DNA of 64,000 nucleotides from Arthrobotrys musiformis. Its lineage: Eukaryota; Ascomycota; Orbiliomycetes; Orbiliales; Orbiliaceae. Shown here in pieces: positions 53,101 to 64,000 of the stretch. Made by a program: the position numbers and the translations under genes. How positions within the stretch are numbered: the stretch's first letter is position 1; each line of letters begins with the position of its first letter. The notes beneath the pieces were generated by a model. That model did no database searches. It saw only the letters and a program-made list of their open reading frames with translations, and was not told the origin of the DNA. The stretch covers positions 992,001-1,056,000 of the forward strand of contig JAVHJL010000013.1 in NCBI GenBank assembly GCA_036971715.1, in the 5' to 3' direction.

Positions 53101-53762
53101 AAAATGACCGAACACGAACCCCGCCTCCGCGAACGCTTCGACCCAACGCCCTACGAACACCTGATCGATAGTTCAGAAAAGTTCTTCGACCACATAATAG
53201 ACGTCCGGCAGGCTTCGTTGTATTTCAGGATCAGTGGGGATAGGGATATGGCGCAGATGATGTTATCCTGCCGCCGCGATGCCGTCGCGACGATTTTGAT
53301 GAATTTATGGGTCTTGGGCGGGGGGTTGAGGAGTAAAACTCCCATTCCAAAGTATTTACCCTCCGCGGCTATCGCTCGGAGGAGGTTACTGCAGAGGATT
53401 GAGGATATGGATACCGATTTACATTACGAAAGTAAACACCACGGCGGCGGGAAAAGGAAACGGCTGCGTTTCACCGAGTTGGAGGAGTTGGAGCCCGCTG
53501 AGAGTTACTTTGTGGACGGGCCGGATGGGGTTAGAGCTGAAGTTAGGGATGGGAAGGTGAGGCATCGGGGGATTGATAAGTGGGCGCAGTTTTATCGTAA
53601 GTTTCCCCGCTTCAATTATAGATATTTAAGGAGGGAATTGCTAATGTTGGTGTAGAGTATGCCTACTCGTCGATTCTTAATGAGATCGTACGAGAATTAG
53701 AGCAATTACAGATATATACGAAAGCGATCACGGGTGAATTAAGCATCGGGAAGTTCGATTGA
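50142..53762 (+). CDS. BRE4-like multi-pass membrane protein (ArAE/DUF2421 type)
   Basis: Five exons (50142-51298, 51355-52453, 52513-52925, 52992-53596, 53656-53762) give 1126 residues, almost the length of yeast Bre4. A disordered Ser/Arg-rich N-terminus is followed by six hydrophobic segments (for example AVTGYMVAYILCLVPAI, GAGIGIGAGLLALWIST, FGIPWVLGMVIAQI), a long soluble central region with an acidic stretch (DSGDESEDDEKVEID), and a second set of six segments (for example LVTVVLGAIWGALSFFAG, GTVIIIGVLASVFINWFLW). This two-half layout is that of the fungal aromatic acid exporter-like/brefeldin A-sensitivity family, thought to sit in the ER or plasma membrane. The substrate is unknown. 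The last exon ends TKAITGELSIGKFD. Confidence 0.9.
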
Positions 53763-54210
53763 AAAGTAAAAACTATGGGTATATAATGGGACTGGGTATA
53801 CAAAGGTAATCCGGGGCGATATTCTGGGGCTTGGTTCGGATGGGGTTCGGTGTATTTCTTTCAAGGTCATTTTCGTACGAAGTCATATTGGGCACTTCTA
53901 AAAGCATGGTCGTGCATTTTATAATAATCCTTAATACGAAGCTCTAAAAGCAATCATTCACAAACGCCATGTTCAATTTCGAGAATAGTAAAAAAGTCCG
54001 TCTCCCTTAAACAAAAAAGTAAGCCTATGAAAAATATAGACCATAAAAACCATAAATTCAACGACGCCAAAAGAGCTTTAACAAATTCCACACACTAATG
54101 AAAAAAACCAGAAAGAAAAGAAAAAAGTGAAAGCTAAAAATCTAAAAAATAGCTCTCAATCCAAGTGGTAAATTCGGATTACGATACCCCGGAAGCTGTT
54201 TCCCCCCACC
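53763..54210. other. 3' spacer between convergent genes
   Basis: A-rich on the plus strand (53990-54150). It holds the 3' regions of the BRE4-like gene and THO3. No coding signal. Confidence 0.5.
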
Positions 54211-55615
54211 CTACGAAGAGAAACTCCCCGCGCCGGTAACTCGCAAAACCTCGCCCGTGTACGCGATCACATACTTCGACGGATGCCAGGCTACCGCGTG
54301 CGCCGGGTAATTCGCTTTAATCTCGTGAACATACTCGCCTGATTCAGCGTGCATCTATCCATTCTCAACCATTAGCCCCCCAACTAAATCTATACATCAT
54401 ATAAGAAAAAACGGGGAATACGTACGACACTAATAGGCATTCCCTCATCACTCCCCGCCACCAAAAACGCTCCGTCGAAACTAAAACTCACACTCCTCAT
54501 CGGATGATCCGACTTATCGAAAGTTCTCAAACAAACCCAGTCCGTCGTATCCCATAACGAGATTAAAGCATCATTGCCCCCCGTGGCGATATACTTACCC
54601 GACGGAGAAATATCCAGACAGTAACAACCCGCAGTATGAGCGTTGAAGGTGTAGATGATTTCGAGGGAAGGGTAAGAGCGGAGGACGATTTTGCCTGAGG
54701 CGTGGGTTTGGAGGAGGATGGTGCCGTTGTGGGAGAAGGTTGTTTGGAAGGTCTGGGAGATATTAGAAGTGTGAATGGATATGGTGGCTTTTGGGAGAGT
54801 GGAGTTTTACCGTGTCGTTTCCTTCATCGATCGTGTTTACTACAGCATTCTGTCGGAGGTCGAGGATCTTGATCTTGTTGTCCTATAAAAAATGAAGGTC
54901 AATCGTGGCAGTCCCCCCCGATAGATTGGATAGATGGATATGTATGTATATACCTTCCGTCCAACGGCCACAACGTACGCATCAGGATGGTACGACAGCG
55001 AGTAATTGTCATTGCCAGTTTTGATATCTTGCGTAGCTTTGGCAGCTATATACCCAAACGAAAACCCCCACCAACCCCCCAAAAAGGTCGAGAGAATCCA
55101 ATCAGCCACCGTCCGTTCCAGAAGAGTTTATTCAACCGTCCGAAGTCGAAAAGGGAAAAAAAAAGGTAAAAAGATAAATTCGAAAAGGAAAAAGAACCCA
55201 TTTCGTAAGATGACCGGTGAAAGGCACCTAATCAATGGTGATGATGGTGGTGAAACCGACTTCTATAATCCCAAAACTTCACAACCCCCGAATCTCCAAC
55301 CCCACAGCTGGCAAGTCGCTCAGCATGCGTAGGATCCCACTGAACCTTCTCTGTAACCTGTAATCCCGTCCCCTTAAGATCGGTACTACTCCTAACATCC
55401 GCCTTCTCCGGATTCCAAATCTTGACATTCCCGCCGGCGCCACCGGTGGCGATTCGAGAACCGAGGTTGTTCCATGCTACAGTGCGTAAAATGGTGCCGG
55501 AGTGGCTACCTGGGTGATGACGCGAGTTCGGATCATGGAAGGCGCGGATTTGGATGTCTGAGAAGTACTTTGGCGCGGCGGAGCGCGAGAGGTAGCGGGT
55601 ATTCTGTGTCGACAT
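54211..55615 (-). CDS. THO3: THO complex subunit Tho3 (TEX1, WD40)
   Basis: Five exons (55615-55261, 55045-54954, 54882-54811, 54752-54426, 54354-54211) give 329 residues. WD40 repeats are visible: HSGTILRTVAWNNLGSRIAT, VQWDPTHAERLASCGVGD, SYHPDAYVVAVGRKDNKIKI, AHTAGCYCLDISPSGKYIAT with GGNDALISLWD, and MRSVSFSFDGAFLVAGSDEG. The final strand is EYVHEIKANYPAHAVAWHPS. It couples transcription to mRNA export in the nucleus. Intron 1 (215 bases) holds A-rich and CATCAC-repeat text. Confidence 0.94.
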
Positions 55616-55892
55616 CTCTCTCTTTCAAGAGTTATGAATTGTAATCGCCGGGTGGTAAATCGTAAAGGTTATCGTAGTCGATAATATGGTAAACGCAAGC
55701 GCAATTGCAGATGCAATATAAAGATGAAGTTGTGGTTTATGGCGGCGAACGAACGGCGCCTGAGGACCTAAAGTCTTGGCGCGACTGGCGACCAATCTCA
55801 AAATTGCAACAGCTTCAACTTCGAAACTTTAACTTCAACTTCTTCTATCTCCACACAGCTGTATACTAAATATAGCATGAAGTAGCAAAATA
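55616..55892. promoter_or_regulatory. Compact bidirectional promoter THO3/RPP40
   Basis: Only 277 bases separate two divergent start codons of RNA-processing genes, so both core promoters must lie here. AACTTCAACTTC-type direct repeats occur at about 55815-55845. Confidence 0.6.
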
Positions 55893-57420
55893 ATGGCACA
55901 GTTGCTCAATAAACTCGCCCACGCGGCGCCAGACGCCAAATGCTACACCACCTGCGGCACTCTCCCCGCCGCCGCCGCCGGTTCAGAATCTAACCGTCGT
56001 CCGTATACCACAATCCGTGACCATGTCTACAATCAACAGGTATAAAATCCCACTTAACTTCCACCAAAATATAAACAAATTCTAATAAAACCGAGTGCAA
56101 AACCAGGTCGACCTTCTTCTCCCAGATGAAGTCTGCGAACTAGTTCAAACCCGCCTGAACGAGCAGCTCAAACCCCTCCAATATCATAGAATATTCATGG
56201 GATTGAAAGATATCCTCGAGAAAGAGTTTTATAATCACTACATCCGACAGGGTAAATATGCATAAACTTCCTTCTTCAAGATTTCGATGTAGGGATTTAT
56301 ATTGGAATACATAGCTAACTATCTCAACTAGGGAATATACTACTCCTCAGTGATGGAAGAATCGACGTTGACGATGTATACTGTCTGTACGACGGTAAGT
56401 CCCTCCATCACCATCAACCCTTTTGACAACTTATTCTCACGACCGATGAATAGGCAAATTATACCTCTTCCTCAAAAAGGAAACCTACGAGAAAGCAGGA
56501 CTAGTCGGCAAGCGAGCTGCATTCGGTGGAAGAAAGAAGGAACGCTGGGGTAACACGAACCTCAAATACCCCCCCAGAACCCCCCATATATTAACCATTC
56601 ACAACCGCAGTAATCGAACTCAACTTACGAGAACCGCATATGCTCCACGGCAGAAAGGCATTCGACAGGGTCCTCTGGAGCTTCACCAACGTCTTCAAAC
56701 AACAGAAAGCATGGCTATTCTGCGACCTCCACCAAGGTTCGAACCACCCCCTTCCACTCCCGCCAAATATGAATCTAACAAATCCCAGAAGCAATAACCC
56801 AATCCACCACTCCCACAGACCCATCAGTAAAATTCCTAACCACCCCAACCCTCCAAAAACAATCAACCCCATCCCTCACAACCTCCCAACCCCTAACCCT
56901 CCCCTCATTCACCCACAAAATCCCCTCAAAAACATCCCCAGAATACGACCGCACAGTCTTCACAGACTGGACCACCTCCCTCCACGAATGGCTCGCACTA
57001 TCAACCCTCCCCTCCGACCGCCTAGCCACCACGGACACCATAGACCCCCTCCTAAGCCGCTACCAACCCCCCACCGACACCAACCCAAAAACATCTAAAA
57101 TCTCAAAAATCTCCTGGAGGGGCTTCATCCCCCCCGAATACATCTCAAAAATCTTCACCATAACCCAAGAAACCGTACCAATCGACCAATGGTACTCAAT
57201 AACATCCCACGGCTTTCAAAACGCCCCGATTAGTTGGAAGGGAAGGCAGCACAGCGTCATCGGTGGCGGAATGGGTGGTGAGAATTTATACACCATCCTC
57301 CGTTTCGCCAACACCGAAGAAAACGACGGCGACGCCGCCATGCAAGGGACCGACACGGAAGATGTGGGATCAAAGTATATCATGTGGGAAGTAACCGGTG
57401 GCAGAGACGAGTTTTCTTGA
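55893..57420 (+). CDS. RNase P/MRP 40-kDa subunit-like protein (Rpp40 family)
   Basis: Six exons; the first reads MAQLLNKLAHAAPDAKCYTT and the last runs from about 56790 to 57420. The central block KLYLFLKKETYEKAGLVGKR joins ERWVIELNLREPHMLHGRK and FDRVLWSFTNVFKQQKAWLF, characteristic of the Rpp40 family. The C-terminus carries IDQWYSITSHGFQNAPISW, the conserved last motif. Rpp40 is a protein subunit of nuclear RNase P and MRP, which mature tRNA and rRNA precursors. The region after the last intron is Ser/Thr/Pro-rich and less conserved. It is divergent from THO3. Confidence 0.87.
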
Positions 57421-58793
57421 TATAACCCTCCCAACCTATGCTAAAAGTACAAAAAATGATCTATAAAACAATCTAATAAAACGAAAAAAGAGGAAGAGAA
57501 TTAAGGAAAAGGAAGATATTATCCTCGAGGATATTCCCTCCGTTGTGACTGTAATTAATCAGCGGGATAGCGACGAGATTCCGGCAGCCGTGAGGTATAA
57601 AAATCCAGTGCCCTTGTTGCCTCATTATCCTATAACGCATCGTTCCCATCGAAAGTTCATACCATCATCAAGAACCATAACCCCACCGTAAAATCATCGG
57701 TCATCAATCTCATCAGAACCCCGCCGTAGGCAATCTTAAACCCCACCTAGCCGCATAAAATTCGTAGAGGGAAGAGAGGAGAAAATAGTCGTCCCATCGA
57801 AATCGGTGCGCATACGACATTCGGATCCACAATACCGCCGCGCGTATGCATGTATCCTTTCATAGTATTGTAAAAAAAAACCAAAATCAAGTTTTCTTCT
57901 TTTTTTATATAAATTTTCTTATCGAGCAGCAGGAAGAAACTGTGACAGAGTTCAAAAAAAAAGTAAAAAAAAAGAAGAAAAAGGAAGAAAAAAAAATATG
58001 TAAAAAAAAGAAAGGATAATAATAGTAATTGTGAAAGAAACAACAGAAGAACAGAAAAGACCATCGTTTTTTTTGGCTTCGCAAGATGTATAGTTCTCGG
58101 TGGATTCCAGGAGGGGTCGAGGCGATAGTAATAATAATAATGATAAAATAGAATGGAATCCACCTCTTTTGTTCAGTTGAATAAAAAGCCCATTTCGTGT
58201 GTAGGTGTGTGTGTGTTTAGAGAGTATAGTACTAGGGCATTGGGGGTTGGATAATAGTAAAAAAAGGGGGAATATCAGAAACCGAAGACAAAAATTGACA
58301 AAAACCTTAAAACGCCTGTATCTTGGAATGCATATCAATATCAAAAAGCAGGGATAGTCTAGAAAGAACTTTTTGTGAAGTTGTGGCGAGAAACAAAAGG
58401 GAAAAGACAAGAACACCACTGAATAAACGATATGCTAATAAAGAGAAGTAGCAGTGGGTATTCCTAAACGGAGGAAACAAAATAGAAGGTTAAGAGAAGA
58501 CTCTCGTAAAGAAAACGGAACATTTTAAATCATGAAATCTTCATTATCTAGTTTCAAAAGAAGCGAAGACGAAGAGAAAGAAGAAAAAAAGAACGGATAC
58601 AAAAACATAAGGAAGCTTGCTTTTATCGGGGCTGACTTCCCCATGCATGATCGACAAGACAAGAGAGAGAATATAGCAAGCAATGAATCTCAAGTTACCT
58701 AGAAAAACAACCAAGAGGTTTTTCGGTAGTCGGCGTGATCGTCAATATATCAAGGAAAGGGAGAGAAGATAAGAAACCACAATCGTCAAATAT
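57421..58793. other. Spacer between convergent RPP40 and LARP genes
   Basis: About 1.37 kb, strongly A/G-rich on the plus strand with several poly-A runs (57870-58020) and a GT run (about 58202-58214). It is probably the long 3' untranslated region of the LARP gene. The Phe/Leu-rich ORFs on the minus strand are poly-T read-through and were rejected. Confidence 0.5.
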
Positions 58794-61700
58794 TTAAGCA
58801 CGGATGGAAGACCCGTTGGCGCCATGGTGGTTGGTGTGGTTGTTGACATGGTTATTGGTGTGGTTGTTGTGGCCATTGCCGTGGTTGTTAGGGTGGTGAT
58901 GTCCGTGGTGGTTGTGGTTATCGTGGCGCCCGCCGTGGTGGTTGTGATAGTGGTTGTCGCGGTGGTGAGTATGGATGGGCCACATCTGGAAATTCTTATT
59001 CTTCTCCTGCATGAATCTCCCGAGCCTAGTCTTGGTGGAGCTGGTGATGGTCTTGCTGTATCCAACAGCATCAACCATCTTCTTGTCGTAAGGAGGCCTG
59101 TCAAGGGTTTGATCGCTAGCGAGGGTTGCGAAATCCTGGAAGAAAAGATCTGGCGTAGGGAAGTTCTGGATCTTGAAGACGTGGAATTTGTAAAGGTACT
59201 CGACACCACTAGCGCGGCCGGCATGGAAATCTTCGAGGACCAAACTTTTAAACTCGTTGTAGATGTTCAAGTTAAAATGTTTGCGGAGGAAATGGCTGTA
59301 GAAACGGTATAAAACATCCAACTCGCGAACGTTTCCGGACTTGTTGTCACGACGGCTAAGGACATTGTTCTTGAAGCTGGAGTAGGTGTGGAGCATAAAT
59401 GTGGTTACGCCGGGAACACGACCTTCCTCTTTCGAGACACCAGGATTAACGAACCAACCAACGTCTTCACCCAATTTAGAGACAGAGCCGTGGGCATGTG
59501 GTCCTAGCCTAGGACTAGGAGGGTAGAACTTGACCAGGCCGTCGTCGTTACTAAACAAGTTGGTTAGTGCTAGTATTGAATTTTTGCTGGGGATAGAAAC
59601 ATACTCTTTGGACTTCTGGCCTTCAACCTCACCACTTTCAAGTTTAGCCAAGGCTTCATTGAGTTGGTCAGTGACCATTAAGGTTGGGGTCTGTTCTCCC
59701 TCAGCTGGCTGCGCGGATGATTCGGTGACGCTCTTGCGAATCACCAAAATGATGTGATCGATCTTGTCATCTGGGAACTCATTGACTGTAGGGTACTTCT
59801 TGTGCGAACGGACACCCTTGTCGGTCTGGGGAACGCTCTCATCAACGGGGTGTCCATTGGTGGGTGGTTGGGCTTCATGTGCTGGGGAAAACTGTTGATA
59901 AGGTGGAATGAACCCGTTTCCGTAGGCTGCACCATTCTCAGGGACAAATTCTTGGCCTGGGATAAAGGCGGGCATCATCGGTGGTGGCTGAGGATATCCA
60001 TTATATGGAGGGAATTGTTGGTCGGTAGGGCCAGTTACTGGCATTGGAGGCATAGCTGGGCCCTGGAAGTACATTGGGTAGGGGTTGTACTGGGGGGCTG
60101 GTGGCGCAAATCTAGTCTCCGGCCAGAAAGGACCATCATGTCGGCAGCTCTCATCCCGTTCTTCGGGTTTGAGAACCCACTCAAGAGGGTTGCGGGAAGA
60201 CCTCAAACGTTCACGGCCATCAGGGTGGTACCCACGGAACTCAACGTCCGCTGATTGAATGCAGGCCTCTCGCACAATGGTCTTGTTATCCTTAGTCATC
60301 TCCTTGACCTTGCGGAACCCGGCAATTATATCAAGGAAAATCCACCCTTGGCCATCCATATGGCTACGCAAATAAGTATCTTTTACCATATTATCAAGGG
60401 AGAAGTAGTAGCTCCTGTAAATGTTTCGTTAGTGCTAGGCTTCAGTATGACGGTTGCTAGTGTAAAACTTACAATTGGTTCATGACGTTCTGGACGGCCG
60501 CTGTGAACTCATAATCTGGGTGCATAGGAACACCCTGGCTAACGCTACCCCTGTTGTTGTAATAGGGATTAGTGTAGAATGAAGGAGATGGGACGAAAGG
60601 AGATTGCGGTGGGTAGCCGTTTTGCATGCCATATTTCCCAAATTGCTGCGGTTGAGTAACGCTGTGGTTGCGGCTATTGTTCCCTCGATAACTGCGGGCA
60701 GTCTGTGGGGTGGAGGGAGACGATGGGTATTGTGGGGACTGGCGTTGAGCATTGGTGTTGATTTGAGAGGGAGGGCTGTGATGACGGATCGAGTTTCCAC
60801 CGTTGAATCGAGCGCTGGAGTGGTTTACGAACGAGTTGCTATCTCCTCGTCCCCCACGGAAGTTACCACGGCCAGCGGGACGGTCCCGGGAAGTGTTGTG
60901 GGAAGTACCGTTGGCGTCGCTAGTCTCCTGCTTCTGGCCAAAAGATCCAGTGTAACCTCCACGGTTATGGGTAGTTTGGTGGTCGCGAGTGGGGTATGTT
61001 GTCGGCTTATCCGTCTTCTGACGGACGGCTGTTGGCGGAAGAACGCCTTGGCCGACAAATGCTCCATCGTCGTTCGCTTGAGGCTTACGTTCCTTTTCTT
61101 GCGACGCTTCTGGGGTGAAGCCATTTGGTTTACTAATACCGTTTACAACCTGTGAAGTAGCATCCTTCTTGGCGTCGGCGGCATCCTTTTTCGCAACAGT
61201 CTCGCCAGCAGGGACTTCAGCTGTACGGGGGATAGCATTAGCAGGACGACGGGCATAGGCGTGCGAATTTGTGTTCTGACCTGTTGGCTCAGACGTAGTC
61301 TGTGAGCTTCGGGACTTGTCAAAGCCAGTAGCGGGCGCCGTCTCAGTCGGTGATGCACTAGTCTCATTATCGGCTGTTCTGGGCTGGCCTTGTGCACCAG
61401 GCCTTCCGCCGCGATCGGTACGTCCTCCTCGAGGTCCCCTGGAACCACGGGTAGGCAAAGGGGTATCATAAATGATATTTGGCGTCACCGCCATGGTAAT
61501 CCACTTGTCTTTCGATGGGCGGCTAGTCGGTACCGCTGGTTTCTCCTTCTCTCTCTCCTTCTCTTTCTCCTCCTTCTCGCGCTTCTCGCGCTTCTCTTCA
61601 TCTTGGGCGACCTCAGGAGTTGGCCACATAGACTTGTCAGTCATAGAGGGCGGTGCAGGCGGTGAGGCCACATCCCCACTTGCAGAATCATCTTGCTGCT

Positions 61701-62550
61701 GACCTTTACCGCGGTTGGCTGGTCGCCGCGAAACTATGTAGGGCGTTAGTATATTGCCATTTACTTAGGGTGCTCACCAATACTTACTATCGTCAACCTG
61801 TGACAACATTTTGCCGTCCTTCGCAGCCTCTGGGGCACCACGCTTCTCAGTGGGATTTGATGCATCCCGACGTCCGCCGGAAGCCTGATATGGAGGCTTA
61901 TTCTCCGGGGTCGTTGACTTCTGTCTGTTGTGTCTCCTATCATTACCGAATGTCTGGCTACTCTTATCCTGAGACGAGGTTCCGTTCATGACTGGCTGGG
62001 GCTTCTTCGTCTCAGCCTGCATGGCCTTGGTTCGGTCAAAAGCCTCCTTTCGTACCATCCAAGGGTTCTGCTTTGGTATGGGCGCATCAACCAAGTTATG
62101 GGTCTTGAATTTCGTTTTACCATCAGAACTTGTCTCCTTCCCACTCTTGCTATCAGCATCTTCGTTTCCGGTCGTACTTCCAGCAGCTTCTTGAGCTGAT
62201 GCGACACTTCGACCGTCATCTTCCTTGTTGCTGAGTTCTCCTTGTGTGGATTGGGCATCTGCGGCCTTGACACTGCTCGAGCTCTGGGCATCAGATGTGA
62301 CACCATTTACCTGGGGCGATGGAGCTGAAGCCTGGTCTTTTGGGGCAACTGTAGACTCGCCATTGATATTTAATTTCGACAAGTCGAGGTTGTCGATATC
62401 TTTCTTAGCATCAACAGCATTGCCGGCTTCTACCGGCTTCTTTGATTCTTCGGGTGTGGAAACTCCGGATTTGCTTGGGATTGATTTTCCGGAAGCAGCA
62501 GCAGCATATGAAAATGCAGGCTTCTTGGTATCTGGCGCTGCCGATGTCAT
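58794..62550 (-). CDS. LARP1-type La-motif RNA-binding protein
   Basis: Four exons (62550-61788, 61733-60473, 60414-59605, 59550-58794) give 1196 residues. The first about 690 residues are disordered and rich in Ser, Lys, Gly, Arg and Asn, starting MTSAAPDTKKPAFSYAAAAS. The La motif is rebuilt across intron 2: EFTAAVQNVMNQLSYYFSLD, then TYLRSHMDGQGWIFLDIIAG. A Pro/Gln/Tyr-rich linker follows. Near the C-terminus is a DM15-like helical region (ELDVLYRFYSHFLRKHFNL, YNEFKSLVLEDFHAG, GVEYLYKFHVFKIQ), which in LARP1 binds the mRNA cap and 5'-terminal oligopyrimidine motif. The protein ends with an unusual tail of about 50 His/Asn-rich residues. It probably controls stability or translation of ribosomal-protein mRNAs in the cytoplasm. 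Confidence 0.9.
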
Positions 62551-64000
62551 TTTGACTAAACACAGCTTGCACGCAAAACTATCTTTGATTTAGGCAGAGG
62601 TAGACAAGAGGACTTCCTCTGACTGTTCCGATAGAGGCGTACTCAATATCGCGTCCTAAAAGACGTTCCTTGGGATAAGCCTATTCGGCCGTTGCCTTTG
62701 TGAACGACTCGATCAGCGATGGCCGTCGTAAAGTAGATATGAGAAAATCCGTAAAGGTTTAAGAGCTAAAAGGCCCTTTGAATAATGGTAATACCCTAGG
62801 GCTAGTTGTAGAAATTATACGGAGAGATGCCGTAATTCACTCAAAGGCCCAATGTAAACAAAGGGACTCTCTCTTTGTTGATTCCAAGGAACAGCAGCCT
62901 GGTGTCCCAGAGTGTTCAAATATGGATCGTGTGAAGACTTTCGGATTGGACGACGGGAAACCTCCGTCGCTTGGATGTCGTGCAATTGTCTCGAAGAATA
63001 TTTGACGTTCCAAAAAGTTTAATTGGGATGACCAAGTTGGTGAGACCACACTTGTAGAACTAGGAAAGAGAGCAGGTCGTAAGTGGGGATGAGAACCGAG
63101 GAAGCGAGTGGTCGGTTGAGACGAGGCCGGGGGGCAGCTTGTGATACACAATCTGCTGTGAAAACGTCACAGAGAATCGAACTCTCGAAGATTGCCGAAA
63201 AGTGTCAAAAAGACGCAGGTTTGCCTAACTTGCAGTACCGTGAGGTTGGTGATATCGCGCTTGGAGCTGATTATGAAAGCGAAATTAGGATCCTATGGTC
63301 GGTTGGCCCTACTGAGTTTCCTCTGTGGGAGCAGATGTCGATCCTTAGGCACGGAAGAAGAAAAGGAAAAAAAAAAAAAAAAAGCGAGCAGATTTTTTTT
63401 TTTTTTGACAAGCGCAGACGGAACTTCGGGCAAGGTCGAGAGAACCAACGGGATGGGCTTTTCTAGAAAGGAAAAAACGCTTCGAAAGGTCGATGACGCG
63501 TGTACCGGTTCCTGCGGTTCGTCAAACAGAGGAGAGTTGGAGACCGATGCAACTTGAAAGAGGAAGTCTCAACAGCTGCCCCAGTATCAAAAAATCGGAA
63601 CAGTCAGCAAAGCAATCGGTGGGTGATTGAAGGCAACCGAAAGCAGAAATGCAGACGTACAGCTAGCAGATCAGGTCAAGTCAGAAGCAAGTCGGCCGAT
63701 GAAGCAAAGAGCAAGGCGGACTTGGAGGTGACGATTGTGGAGATGGGTGGTGGGAGGTGAAGGTTGATGACGAGGAAGAGATGATGGTGGTGGAGTTGGT
63801 GGTGGTGGTGGGAGGATGGATGGATGGATTGATGGAGGTTCCTAGTTGGAAAAGAAAGCAAAGAAAGAAATTATTTGAAAAATGGACACCCACAAAACCG
63901 GCAGGGCAGAGCTGCAACGCAAACAGCTGTTGACCCACAAACAACCACCGCAAAGTTACGTTACGGATGGACGATACGACCGAGGAAGGTATCCCTCTCG
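62551..64000. promoter_or_regulatory. Upstream region of the LARP gene to the window edge
   Basis: No supportable gene. It contains A15-17 (63367-63383) and a T12 run (63395-63406), and GGTGGTGG/GGAT repeats (63780-63835). The gene on the far side is outside the window. Confidence 0.45.

Noticed and set aside
57747..58419. Phe/Leu-rich minus-strand ORFs
   Set aside because: Products of T-rich 3' untranslated sequence with homopolymer runs; no domain.
62150..62420. PAM2-like motif in the LARP1 N-terminus (SKLNINGES)
   Set aside because: It has the LN core but lacks the essential Phe of PAM2.

Overview
This is a window of nuclear DNA from a filamentous ascomycete (Pezizomycotina). The evidence is short spliceosomal introns (about 50-280 nt) with GTRNGT donors and CTAAC/CTGAC-type branch sites, fungal gene families (Zn2Cys6 regulator, BRE4-type transporter, NACHT-ankyrin NLR-like protein, ankyrin-subtilase), and filamentous-fungal versions of DNA2 and cyclin B. 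The repertoire would suit an early-diverging class such as Orbiliomycetes or Pezizomycetes, but that is inference; genus and species cannot be read from the sequence. Gene models were spliced by hand from splice signals and reading-frame continuity.

Positions 1-15.6 kb form an accessory, immunity-like island. It holds a minus-strand ankyrin-like/subtilisin (S8) protein running off the left edge; a 305-residue beta-rich orphan; a nine-exon, 2171-residue NLR-like receptor (alpha/beta-hydrolase-like N-terminus, NACHT, about 18 ankyrin repeats, C-terminal SPRY); and a damaged minus-strand gene with an internal TAA. Gene-poor gaps of 1-1.5 kb separate them.

Positions 15.8-64 kb are compact conserved housekeeping DNA: DNA2 (helicase-nuclease), a mitochondrial 2-oxodicarboxylate carrier, a small ankyrin protein, a LYR/Cup1-like protein, MMS2 (Ubc13 partner), MON2 (Golgi/endosome trafficking, with two G-tract frameshifts), TRM11 (tRNA G10 methylation), mitoribosomal uL2m, a Zn2Cys6 transcription factor with a 33-copy CTTT repeat in its last intron, a HIT-domain hydrolase, B-type cyclin (nimE/cdc13 type), a BRE4-like membrane protein, THO3, an RPP40-like RNase P/MRP subunit and a LARP1-type La protein. 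Several pairs are divergent and probably share promoters (MMS2/MON2, TRM11/uL2m, THO3/RPP40, DNA2/ODC). These genes are functionally unrelated, as usual in fungi.

The most interesting part is the island. The NLR-like protein has lost the catalytic serine of its hydrolase-like domain (GYGLWG instead of GHSLGG) and the acidic Walker B of its NACHT, yet keeps an intact open reading frame of more than 2000 codons and gains a SPRY sensor. It lies beside a subtilase and an orphan beta-protein, resembling protease-plus-executor allorecognition loci, although the executor role of the orphan is speculative.
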